Of a stretch of DNA of 7,104 nucleotides, positions 1 to 6,000 are shown piece by piece. A model generated the notes under the pieces. The model saw only the letters and a program-made list of their open reading frames with translations. It was not told the origin of the DNA and did no database searches. Both the position numbers and the translations under genes were made by a program. Location: the NCBI GenBank assembly GCA_964512675.1, contig CAZEJR010000042.1, positions 1 to 7,104 on the forward strand, in the 5' to 3' direction. Numbering within the stretch: the stretch's first letter is position 1; every line of letters starts with the position of its first letter. The stretch is from A07HB70 sp964512675. Its GTDB lineage: Archaea; Halobacteriota; Halobacteria; Halobacteriales; Haloferacaceae.

Positions 1-584
1 CCGTCGGCGAGGACGGACGGGCGGCGTTCGACTACGCCGGCACCGGGACGGCGAACCTCACGCTCGTCAACGGGTCGGGGACGCCGGCCCTCGACGCGAC
101 GAACGGGAGTGCGGTGGTGACGGTCACGTCAGACGACCTCGGGGGCGACGGGAACAACAACGATGACAATACGGAGATCAACCCACCCGACGGCGTCGTG
201 CTGATTGACTCGATCATCCAAGATTCGAAAAAGAATCCGAGTCCGAGGGTAAACGTCACGCTAGAGAATCGCGGCTCGATTAGCCGCGACATCGTCGAGA
301 CGCGTCTGAACTTCTACAGTGTCGACCGACAGAGCGGTAGGCCACAAACTTCGCCCGCGGAAGCCAAAATCAAAAACAACACCGCGGTGATCGGCAATAG
401 CTTCGTTCCCATCACGCCTATCACCGTCCGCGATACCGGCAACAAACAGGAGCAGTTCGACCTTAGATTCAAAAAGAGCGGCGGAGATTTCGACGTTGAA
501 GAGGGCGACTTCTTCGTCATCACCGTGATCTTCGAGAACGGCGAGCGGTCGACGTACTTCGTCGCGCCAGAGGGAGATGGTTAG
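1..584 (+). CDS. C-terminal part of an exported Ig-like/pilin-type surface protein (5' end outside the window)
   Basis: Reading from base 3, an open frame of 193 codons runs to a TAG stop; the true start lies upstream. An in-frame GTG at 114 is internal, since the frame stays open and protein-like before it. The first ~45 residues (GRAAFDYAGTG, then repeated T, V and NGS) look like the end of an extracellular Ig-like (Big-1-type) domain. A short Asn/Asp-rich linker follows at about residues 47-62. Residues ~63-190 form a second beta-rich domain with a VTLENRG...LNFYSV stretch and a closing FVITVIFENGERSTYFV, resembling the Ig-like C-terminal domains of haloarchaeal pilin and surface proteins. 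Five N-glycosylation sequons (N18, N23, N34, N84, N125, counted from base 3) and the absence of cysteine fit a surface location. Five of seven lysines use AAA, all in the distal part, unlike neighbouring genes. The precise function is not recognised. Confidence 0.7.
   Translation, partial: VGEDGRAAFDYAGTGTANLTLVNGSGTPALDATNGSAVVTVTSDDLGGDGNNNDDNTEINPPDGVVLIDSIIQDSKKNPSPRVNVTLENRGSISRDIVETRLNFYSVDRQSGRPQTSPAEAKIKNNTAVIGNSFVPITPITVRDTGNKQEQFDLRFKKSGGDFDVEEGDFFVITVIFENGERSTYFVAPEGDG
269..289. repeat. Perfect 8-bp inverted repeat with 5-nt loop inside the surface-protein gene
   Basis: Arms 269-276 (TCGCGGCT) and 282-289 (AGCCGCGA) are exact reverse complements around the loop CGATT. The repeat lies in the coding sequence for ENRGSISRD, within the less GC-biased segment. 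It could fold as a hairpin in the mRNA. No function is assigned. Confidence 0.55.
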
Positions 585-640
585 GGTGGTGACGGAAACT
601 GTACCGATGGCTCATCGCCACCTTGTGGGGGTCCCCAAGG
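585..640 (+). terminator. Possible 3'-end structure: two hairpin candidates after the surface-protein stop codon
   Basis: Immediately after the TAG stop, 585-592 (GGTGGTGA) can pair with 615-622 (TCGCCACC) through eight pairs including one G-U. A second near-palindrome follows at 621-640, with CCTT/AAGG outer and GGGG/CCCC inner arms separated by a two-base bulge. The two candidates share two bases. No T-run follows either, and archaeal termination usually depends on T-tracts, so these may be processing or stability elements instead. Confidence 0.3.
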
Positions 641-645
641 CTAGA

Positions 646-661
646 TTCGACATCTATCGAA
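646..661. promoter_or_regulatory. Candidate operator TTCGA-N6-TCGAA upstream of hmgB
   Basis: TTCGA (646-650) and TCGAA (657-661) form a perfect 5-bp inverted repeat with a 6-bp spacer (CATCTA). It is centred about 53.5 bases upstream of the hmgB ATG, just outside the TATA-like box at 675-682. The same arms and spacing recur in the ctaA/malic enzyme intergenic region at 6923-6938. Which protein binds, if any, is unknown. Confidence 0.4.
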
Positions 662-674
662 CTCAGCATCGACA

Positions 675-682
675 CGCTTTCC
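675..682 (+). promoter_or_regulatory. hmgB promoter (TATA-like box)
   Basis: CGCTTTCC contains TTT at -29 to -27 from the ATG at 707, the spacing expected for an archaeal TATA box of a leaderless transcript. No Shine-Dalgarno-like sequence lies before the ATG. Confidence 0.5.
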
Positions 683-706
683 TGACCCACGCCTGACTCC
701 CCGCGC

Positions 707-2050
707 ATGACCGACCCAGCCGTCGGTATCGACGCGATCGAGATCTGGACGGGCAAGTGCAAACTCGACCTCGCCGAGACGTTCGCGCCCGAGAAGGGCG
801 ACGACCCGGCGAAGTACACGAAGGGTCTTGGCCTCCGGGCGTCGTCGTTCCCGGACACCTACGAGGATATCGTGACGATGGCGGCCAACGCCGCCAAGTC
901 GCTGCTGGACCGCGAGGGCCTCGCGCCGGAGGACATCGGACGCATCGACGTCGCGACAGAGAGCGCCTTCGACAACTCCAAGCCGGTCTCGACGTACGTC
1001 GCCGGCTGTCTCGAACAGGTGTACGACGGCGACTTCCGGCACGCCAACAAGGGCGAGCGGAAGTTCGCCTGTGTCTCCGGCACCCAGTCCGTCGACGACG
1101 CATACAACTGGATCCGGGCGGGCCGGAACCGCGGGCGGGCGGCGCTGGTCGTCGCCACCGACACCGCGCTGTACGCCCGCGGCGACCCCGGCGAGGCGAC
1201 ACAGGGCGCGGGCGCGGTGGCGATGCTGGTCGACGAGGACCCCTCGATCGTCTCGCTGTCGACAGACCAGGGGATCGGGAGCATGGACGAGACGGACTTC
1301 CTGAAGCCACAACAGCAGTTCCCGAGCGTCGACGGCAAGCGCTCGGTCACGGTGTATCTCGCCCGGATGCGCGAGGCACTGGAGGACTACGAGTCCGTCT
1401 CGGGCCGCGTCGGGGTCGGGGACTTCCGGTTCGCGCCGTTCCACACGCCGTTTCCGGGGATGGTCCGGAAGGCCGCGGTCCTCGCGTACCGCCACGTCAC
1501 CCGCGGGACGGCGGTCGAGGAGGCGCTGGCGCCGGCGATCGGCCGCCAGCCCCGCGAGGACGCGTTCGACGACCGCGAGGCGTTCGAGACGGCGATGCGG
1601 GACTACGTCGACGCGCTCTCCGAGACCGACCGCTACCGCGAGTGGTACGAGGCGACAGTCGAGCCGACGATCGACATCGGTCGGCAGGTCGGCAACTGGT
1701 ACACCGGCTCGGTCCACCTCGCGCGAGCGAGCGCGCTCCGCTCGGCGCTGCGGGCCGGCGAGGACCTCGTCGGCGAGGAGCTCCTCGTCGGGTCGTACGG
1801 CTCCGGTGCACAGGCCGAGATCCACGCCGAGACCGTGCGCGAGGGCTGGCGCGAGGGTGTCGCAGCGATCGACCTGCAGGAGCGACTCGACGCCCGCTAC
1901 GGCCTCTCGTTCGACGAGTACGAGCGTATCCACGACGCACACAACCACGACGTCGAGTCGGACGTCGAGCCGTTCACACAGCCGGCGGGCGAGTTCGTCC
2001 ACGCCGGGTGGGGACGGATGAACGAGCGACAGTACGAGTACGTGGCGTGA
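707..2050 (+). CDS. hmgB: Hydroxymethylglutaryl-CoA synthase
   Basis: A cytosolic 447-residue enzyme that condenses acetyl-CoA with acetoacetyl-CoA to HMG-CoA, the step before HMG-CoA reductase in the mevalonate route to archaeal isoprenoid lipids. The length matches haloarchaeal HMG-CoA synthases. The thiolase-fold catalytic triad is visible: Glu85 (DVATESAFD), nucleophile Cys122 (KFACVSGTQS) and His246 (FAPFHTPFPGMVRK). Family signatures NWYTGSVHLA (330-339) and GSYGSGA (362-368) follow in the C-terminal half. The ATG at 707 is chosen because MTDPAVGIDAIEIW is the expected N-terminus and a TATA-like box sits about 28 bases upstream. It is monocistronic by context: a low-GC surface gene ends 122 bases upstream on the same strand and an HTH regulator gene converges from the other side. 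Identification is confident. The symbol hmgB follows haloarchaeal use; mvaS is the bacterial name. Confidence 0.95.
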   Translation: MTDPAVGIDAIEIWTGKCKLDLAETFAPEKGDDPAKYTKGLGLRASSFPDTYEDIVTMAANAAKSLLDREGLAPEDIGRIDVATESAFDNSKPVSTYVAGCLEQVYDGDFRHANKGERKFACVSGTQSVDDAYNWIRAGRNRGRAALVVATDTALYARGDPGEATQGAGAVAMLVDEDPSIVSLSTDQGIGSMDETDFLKPQQQFPSVDGKRSVTVYLARMREALEDYESVSGRVGVGDFRFAPFHTPFPGMVRKAAVLAYRHVTRGTAVEEALAPAIGRQPREDAFDDREAFETAMRDYVDALSETDRYREWYEATVEPTIDIGRQVGNWYTGSVHLARASALRSALRAGEDLVGEELLVGSYGSGAQAEIHAETVREGWREGVAAIDLQERLDARYGLSFDEYERIHDAHNHDVESDVEPFTQPAGEFVHAGWGRMNERQYEYVA

Positions 2051-2115
2051 AGCGTCGGGCGACAGCACGGGCTCCCTCGAGCGAACCGAACCGGGGCCGT
2101 CGACAGGAGGATGGG

Positions 2116-2130
2116 CGGCGCAGGGCGCCG
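2116..2130. repeat. GC-only hairpin in the convergent hmgB/regulator gap
   Basis: CGGCGC (2116-2121) and GCGCCG (2125-2130) form a perfect 6-bp stem with an AGG loop. It lies in the 168-bp gap between the convergent 3' ends of hmgB and the regulator gene. There is no adjacent T-run, so a terminator role is unproven. I see no convincing gene in the rest of 2051-2218. Confidence 0.35.
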
Positions 2131-2218
2131 GGGAGCAGCCGGTCGCCACGGCCGAGTGACGCGGCGAACGGCGGCGTCGGGGGGCTGTCTCTGCCCTCGA
2201 CGCTGCGTGACGCGTGGC

Positions 2219-2947
2219 CTACAGCCCCCGGAGCGCCGCCAGCGTCTCCTCGAGGGCCGTCGTCGACGCCGCGAGCGAGACGCCGTCGGCCCGTGCCAGC
2301 GCCGGGGCGTGCTCCCACACCTCGTCCGGCGCGAGACCGTGGAGGAGGACGGCGTTCGGCGTCGGCGTCACCACACGGAGCGCGACGAGCGGCGACTCGC
2401 CGCGCGTGACGCCGGTGAACACCAGCAGGCGGTCGGTCGACTGGCCGTACAGCCGGTAGAACTCCTCGCTCGACAGCCGCGTGATCGCCGCGACACTGTT
2501 GATCACGGTGTGGCCGTGGACCACGTCACGACCGCCCTCCGTGAGCGGCGTCGCCCCGAGCGCCTCGTAGACACGGTCGAGCGACACGGCAGTCTGGTAC
2601 TCGCGCAGGTCGTAGACGACGTCGTTCTCGAAGCCCGCCGAGTGGACGCGCGCGAACTGCCGGACGCGCCGCCCGCCGCGCGCCTCGTCGACGTCCAGCA
2701 GCGCCTCGACGGTGCGCCGGACGACGTCGATACCGGGGTTCGACCGGCGCCCGCTCTCGTAGTCCGAGACGACAGACGGCGAGACGCCGAGCGCGTCCGC
2801 GAGGTCGGTCTGGGAGACGTCGAAGTCCGTTCGCCACTTCCGGAGCGTCGCGCCGGGCTCGTCGCTCGTCGCCACCTCGCCGGCGATACGGCGGGCGAGT
2901 CGGGTTCGCGCGTCCGTCTCGTCGCTCGCCGGTCCCGCTGTGTCCAT
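2219..2947 (-). CDS. XRE-type helix-turn-helix transcriptional regulator with conserved C-terminal domain
   Basis: A 242-residue probable DNA-binding regulator. A Cro/C1-type HTH spans about residues 33-84: LRKWRTDFDVSQTDLADALGVSPSVVSDYESGR, with the recognition helix near 57-66. After a short basic linker (GGRRVRQFAR, 91-100), residues ~108-242 form a separate alpha/beta-looking domain with TVINSVAAITRL, RLLVFTGVTRGESPLVAL and PNAVLLHG stretches. This suggests ligand sensing or oligomerisation, but no ligand can be named. The layout resembles archaeal regulators grouped, as I recall, under COG1709. The start at 2947 is preferred over an in-frame ATG at 2992: the extra 15 residues are Arg-rich and non-conserved in character, and an AT element sits 25-28 bases upstream of 2947. 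The gene converges with hmgB and diverges from the hydrolase gene. Regulation of hmgB is a guess from proximity. Confidence 0.85.
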   Translation of the reverse strand: MDTAGPASDETDARTRLARRIAGEVATSDEPGATLRKWRTDFDVSQTDLADALGVSPSVVSDYESGRRSNPGIDVVRRTVEALLDVDEARGGRRVRQFARVHSAGFENDVVYDLREYQTAVSLDRVYEALGATPLTEGGRDVVHGHTVINSVAAITRLSSEEFYRLYGQSTDRLLVFTGVTRGESPLVALRVVTPTPNAVLLHGLAPDEVWEHAPALARADGVSLAASTTALEETLAALRGL

Positions 2948-2970
2948 ACCGCCCGGCCGCCGACCCCGGC

Positions 2971-2977
2971 GAAAAGC
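2971..2977 (-). promoter_or_regulatory. Promoter of the HTH regulator gene (TATA-like box)
   Basis: On the minus strand this reads GCTTTTC, with the T-run (2972-2975) at -28 to -25 from the ATG at 2947. The spacing suits a leaderless transcript and decides the start over the upstream ATG. No Shine-Dalgarno sequence is seen. Confidence 0.5.
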
Positions 2978-2979
2978 GT

Positions 2980-3034
2980 GTCGACGGCACAACGGCTTTG
3001 CGCACGCGTACGTATCCGAGTCCGTGCCGTCGAC
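2980..3034. repeat. 11-bp perfect inverted repeat flanking the hydrolase promoter
   Basis: GTCGACGGCAC at 2980-2990 is the exact reverse complement of GTGCCGTCGAC at 3024-3034. The left arm lies between the two divergent TATA-like boxes and the right arm begins at the hydrolase GTG start codon. It could be an operator pair or coincidence in GTCGAC-rich DNA. Confidence 0.45.
2994..3000 (+). promoter_or_regulatory. Promoter of the membrane hydrolase gene (TATA-like box)
   Basis: GGCTTTG places TTT at -27 to -25 from the GTG at 3024. It is nearly the same string as the malic enzyme promoter (GGCTTTTG). Spacing fits a leaderless transcript. Confidence 0.5.
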
Positions 3035-3656
3035 CGTCGTCCACCTCGCGGTCGCTGCCGTTCTCGCCGCCGCGTTGCTCGGTGACTACCTCACGCCGCG
3101 ACGCGCGGGCGCAGTCCTCGCCGCCGCCGCCCTCCCCGACCTCGACACGTTCGTCGGGCTGGCGGTGACGGGCGCGCACCGCGCGCTCTTTCACACCGCC
3201 CTCCTGCCGCTCCTGCTGGCCGCGGTCCTCGTCGCCGACGCGCGCCGCTCGGGCCGGCTCCGGGCGCGCTACGGCGCCGCAGGTGTCCGGGTCGCGTGGG
3301 TGGCCGTCGTCGCCGTGGTCGCCGGTGGCATCGCACCCGACCTCGTGACGAACGGCGTCAACGCCCTCTATCCGGTCCACGACCAGTTCGTGAGCGTCAA
3401 CGGTCGGCTGGTGCTGTCCTCCGAGCGCGGCGTCGTCCAGACGTTCGTCGACCTCTCGCCGGACCGGCCGGCCCGCACCACGGAGAACACGGCCTACTTC
3501 ACCGGTGTCGACCCGGAGCCGCGGAACCCTGGCGCAGAGACTGGCCAGAGCGTCGAGCGGCTCTTCCCCGTCGTCGGCTCCGGGCTCCAGCTCCTCCTCG
3601 TCGTGCTCGGCTACGGCACGCTCGCGGCGCGGCTCGTCGAGCGCCGGCTGGCGTGA
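3024..3656 (+). CDS. Membrane-bound metal-dependent hydrolase (YdjM/DUF457-type)
   Basis: A 210-residue integral membrane protein starting with GTG. The metal-binding pattern of the YdjM/DUF457 family is visible: His7 in an N-terminal hydrophobic segment, LPDLD (Asp39, Asp41), then His52 and His57 in AHRALFHT, and APDLVTNGVNALYPVHD (104-120) supplying further Asp/His ligands. Hydrophobic segments lie near 5-19, 28-37, 59-72, 88-103 and 185-200. A polar loop of about 65 residues precedes the last segment. The substrate of this family is not established. The GTG start is preferred over an in-frame ATG at 2940, which would add an Arg-rich, non-hydrophobic 28-residue extension and overlap the regulator gene. 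A TATA-like box is spaced correctly for the GTG. The stop codon directly touches the stop codon of the opposing phosphatase gene. Confidence 0.75.
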   Translation: MPSTVVHLAVAAVLAAALLGDYLTPRRAGAVLAAAALPDLDTFVGLAVTGAHRALFHTALLPLLLAAVLVADARRSGRLRARYGAAGVRVAWVAVVAVVAGGIAPDLVTNGVNALYPVHDQFVSVNGRLVLSSERGVVQTFVDLSPDRPARTTENTAYFTGVDPEPRNPGAETGQSVERLFPVVGSGLQLLLVVLGYGTLAARLVERRLA

Positions 3657-4481
3657 CTACGGCTGGAGCAACACGGCACTCGCGTCGTCTGGGTAGCCGT
3701 CGCCGTCGGCCTCCGCCGCCCGGAGCCGGTCACGCAGCGCCGCGACGCTCTGGTCGACGGCGACCCGGGCCATCGCCGGCGGGTCGCTGAAGACGCCGAG
3801 CCGCCCGACGAGAGGGTCGATCCCGTCGGTGTAACACAGCATCGGGCCGTCGGCGGGCGTGCGTGTCCCGGTCGCCGCGAACTCCGCCGCGAGCGGGTTG
3901 AGCCGCGCGACCCAGTAGCCGCCGGGGACGTTACAGAACATTCGGGTGGCACGGATGTGTGCGAGCTGGCTCTCGCGGGCTTCCGCCTCGTCGGCGCCGC
4001 GGGCCAGCAGTTCGGACCGGATGCGCGCGGTGTGCTCGTCGAGGCGGTCCAGCACGCCGGGCGTCGAGACGTGGTCCGACGGGTCGACGAACGCCGCCGA
4101 GGTGTCGCCTAGCACGAGGTACGAGAGGCCGCCGTCGTCGCTCCACGCCGCCGCAGCCACCTTCGCGTTCGGGAGCTCGTGGGCGGCGACGGCGCTCCGC
4201 ACGGAGCGGTCGGCGTCGCCCGGCACCGCCGCCGCGAGCGCCCGGCCCGTCTCGCGGATCGCCGCCGCACAGGCCGGCCGTAGGTCCGTTCCGGCGTCGA
4301 GCTCGTCGACGAACGCCCGGACGAGACGGGCCGCGTACCACCGGCCGTCGCTCTCGCCGTCGGTGAACGACCGGTCGCCGAAGCCGCTGGTGCCGTCGGC
4401 TATGGCGACCGACCGCTCGCCGACGGCGACGACGTCTTCACAGACGTCGCCGGCGCCGTCGACGACGCGCGATACGTCCAT
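3657..4481 (-). CDS. PP2C-like (PPM family) protein phosphatase
   Basis: A 274-residue soluble protein with the ordered acidic motifs of metal-dependent Ser/Thr phosphatases: an early Glu-Asp (E15-D16, CEDVVAVG), AIADGTSGFGD (26-36, Asp29), LVLGDTSAAFV (122-132), CYTDG (216-220, Asp219) and a closing YPDDASAVLL (263-272, Asp265/Asp266). These match, in order, the metal-coordinating Asp residues of PP2C enzymes, which hydrolyse phosphoserine or phosphothreonine using Mn2+ or Mg2+. The usual DGxGGH motif is altered to DGTSGFG, so the substrate or activity may differ; SpoIIE-like relatives are an alternative. The ATG at 4481 is chosen because the open frame upstream is antisense to the RFC gene and an AT element lies 28-30 bases upstream. 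The gene diverges from rfcL and abuts the hydrolase gene tail to tail. No partner kinase is seen nearby. Confidence 0.72.
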   Translation of the reverse strand: MDVSRVVDGAGDVCEDVVAVGERSVAIADGTSGFGDRSFTDGESDGRWYAARLVRAFVDELDAGTDLRPACAAAIRETGRALAAAVPGDADRSVRSAVAAHELPNAKVAAAAWSDDGGLSYLVLGDTSAAFVDPSDHVSTPGVLDRLDEHTARIRSELLARGADEAEARESQLAHIRATRMFCNVPGGYWVARLNPLAAEFAATGTRTPADGPMLCYTDGIDPLVGRLGVFSDPPAMARVAVDQSVAALRDRLRAAEADGDGYPDDASAVLLQP

Positions 4482-4489
4482 CGACGAGA

Positions 4490-4538
4490 ACGAGCCGGTC
4501 GCGGAACCTAACCCTGACGGCTCGGACGAGCCGGTCGC
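4490..4538. repeat. 13-bp perfect direct repeat in the phosphatase/rfcL divergent promoter
   Basis: ACGAGCCGGTCGC occurs at 4490-4502 and again at 4526-4538, 36 bp apart. Each copy is followed shortly by an AACC...TAA stretch, and these contain the two TATA-like boxes. This suggests a partial duplication or paired binding sites. Confidence 0.6.
4507..4512 (-). promoter_or_regulatory. Promoter of the PP2C-like gene (TATA-like box)
   Basis: On the minus strand this reads GTTAGG, with TTA at -30 to -28 from the ATG at 4481. It is the only AT-containing stretch at the right distance, and no Shine-Dalgarno sequence precedes the start. Confidence 0.4.
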
Positions 4539-4542
4539 AACC

Positions 4543-4548
4543 ACTAAG
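4543..4548 (+). promoter_or_regulatory. rfcL promoter (TATA-like box)
   Basis: ACTAAG places TAA at -28 to -26 from the GTG at 4573, suiting a leaderless transcript. It supports the GTG start for rfcL. Confidence 0.4.
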
Positions 4549-4572
4549 CGCCGCTCCGGCCAACTGTCGGTC

Positions 4573-6000
4573 GTGACCGACTGGACGGAGAAGTACCGGC
4601 CGACGACGCTCTCGGAGGTGCGGGGCAACGACACGGCCCGCGACGCGCTGCAGACGTGGGCAGAGGGCTGGGAGCCGGGCGAGCCGGCGGCGGTCCTCCA
4701 CGGGAGCGCCGGCGTCGGCAAGACGTCGGCGGCGCACGCGCTCGCGAGCGACATGGGGTGGGAGACCGTCGAGCTGAACGCCTCCGACAGCCGTACCGCC
4801 GACGTCATCGAGCGACTGGCCGGTCGCGCGGCCCGAAACGCGACGCTCGGCGGCTCCGCAGCCGGCACCGGCAGCCGACAGCTGGTGATCGTCGACGAGG
4901 CCGACAGCCTCCACGGGAACTACGACCGCGGTGGCGCGCGCGCGCTGACCGACCTGGTCAAGAGCGCGAGCCAGCCGATCGTCCTCCTCGCGAACGAGTA
5001 CTACGAGATGAGCCGTGGGCTTCGGGACGCCTGCGAGGAGATCGAGTTCCGCGACGTCTCCGCGCGGTCGATCCGACCGGTCCTGCGGGACCTCTGCCGA
5101 CGCGAGGGGGTCGACTTCGACGACGAGGCACTCGAGCGGATCGCCGACGCCGACGACGGCGACCTACGCGCTGCGGTTCGCGACCTCCAGGCCGCCGCCG
5201 AGGGCCACGACCGGATCGCCGTCGACGACGTGGTGACCGCCGAGCGCGACCGGTCGATTGGTGTCTTCGAGTTCCTCGACGCCGTCCTGAAACAGCAGTC
5301 GCCGGAGGACGCCCTCCGGTCGGCCTACGCCGTCGACGAGACGCCAGACGACCTGACGAGGTGGGTCGCGCACAACGCTCCGAAGGCCTACGAGGGCGAC
5401 GAACTCGCACGCGCGTACGACCACCTCGCGAACGCCGACCGGTGGCTCGGACGGGTCCGTGCGACACAGGAGTACTCGTACTGGCGCTACGCGACGGACA
5501 ACCTCGCCGCTGGCGTCGCCGCCGCGCGCGACGGGACGAAAGGCGGCTGGACCCGGTTCGGGCGCCCGCAGTTCTGGACGACCCGCTCCGACGCCGCCGA
5601 GACGGTCGTCCGGGCGATCGCCGACGCCCACGGGACGGACCTGGCGACCGCGCGCCGCGAACTCCTGCCGTTTCTCGCGGCGTTCACCCACCACTGCAAG
5701 CCGCGAGACCTGACCGTCGAGATGGCCGCGGCGTACGACCTCGACGAAGCCGGTGTCGCCTTCGTCACCGGGAGCGGCGAGTCGACGAACAAGGTGGCGT
5801 CTGTCGTCGAGGACGCACGGGAACGCCGCGAGGCGGTGCTGTCTGACCACGCGGGCGGGGCGTTCGCGCCGGGACCGGCGCGAGAGGACGACCGCGAGGA
5901 CGAGACCGAGGACGGGACCGAGACGGCGCCAGACGACCCGGACGACCCGAGTGACGCCGGGACCGACGACGGACAGGCGGGCCTCACCGACTTCGTCTGA
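4573..6000 (+). CDS. rfcL: Replication factor C large subunit (clamp loader)
   Basis: A 475-residue AAA+ ATPase that, with RFC small subunits, loads the PCNA clamp onto primed DNA during replication and repair. The N-terminus WTEKYRP (4-10) is the RFC box I signature. Walker A is GSAGVGKT (44-51), Walker B LVIVDEAD (104-111), sensor 1 LLANEYY (138-144, Asn141) and the sensor 2 region GDLRAAVRDLQ (196-206, Arg199). A helical collar domain spans about 225-425. An acidic, disordered-looking linker (436-467, rich in D, E and T) leads to the extreme C-terminal QAGLTDFV, a PCNA-interacting (PIP-like) box. GTG at 4573 is chosen: no in-frame start lies just upstream, the protein should begin close to WTEKYRP, and a TATA-like box is correctly spaced. 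It diverges from the PP2C-like gene, and its stop codon abuts the stop of ctaA. Confidence 0.95.
   Translation: MTDWTEKYRPTTLSEVRGNDTARDALQTWAEGWEPGEPAAVLHGSAGVGKTSAAHALASDMGWETVELNASDSRTADVIERLAGRAARNATLGGSAAGTGSRQLVIVDEADSLHGNYDRGGARALTDLVKSASQPIVLLANEYYEMSRGLRDACEEIEFRDVSARSIRPVLRDLCRREGVDFDDEALERIADADDGDLRAAVRDLQAAAEGHDRIAVDDVVTAERDRSIGVFEFLDAVLKQQSPEDALRSAYAVDETPDDLTRWVAHNAPKAYEGDELARAYDHLANADRWLGRVRATQEYSYWRYATDNLAAGVAAARDGTKGGWTRFGRPQFWTTRSDAAETVVRAIADAHGTDLATARRELLPFLAAFTHHCKPRDLTVEMAAAYDLDEAGVAFVTGSGESTNKVASVVEDARERREAVLSDHAGGAFAPGPAREDDREDETEDGTETAPDDPDDPSDAGTDDGQAGLTDFV

Noticed and set aside
641..2149. Long open frames on the minus strand and in another plus frame across hmgB
   Set aside because: They are antisense or out-of-frame shadows: high GC suppresses stop codons, the translations are Arg/Pro/Val-rich without domain character, and hmgB has full catalytic motifs in its own frame.
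2051..2218. A small gene in the hmgB/regulator convergent gap
   Set aside because: Open frames there run on into shadow frames of the regulator gene, with no promoter element or protein-like composition.
2948..2992. 15-residue N-terminal extension of the HTH regulator
   Set aside because: It is Arg-rich and would place the start upstream of the only suitably spaced TATA-like element (2971-2977).
3946..4572. Upstream extension of the rfcL frame by about 209 codons
   Set aside because: It is antisense to the PP2C-like gene and low-complexity Ser/Arg/Ala in character, and RFC large subunits start close to WTEKYRP. The GTG at 4573 with its TATA-like box explains the start.
4482..4868. N-terminal extension of the PP2C-like frame on the minus strand
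   Set aside because: It runs through the rfcL coding sequence and does not resemble a phosphatase; the ATG at 4481 has a suitable promoter element.
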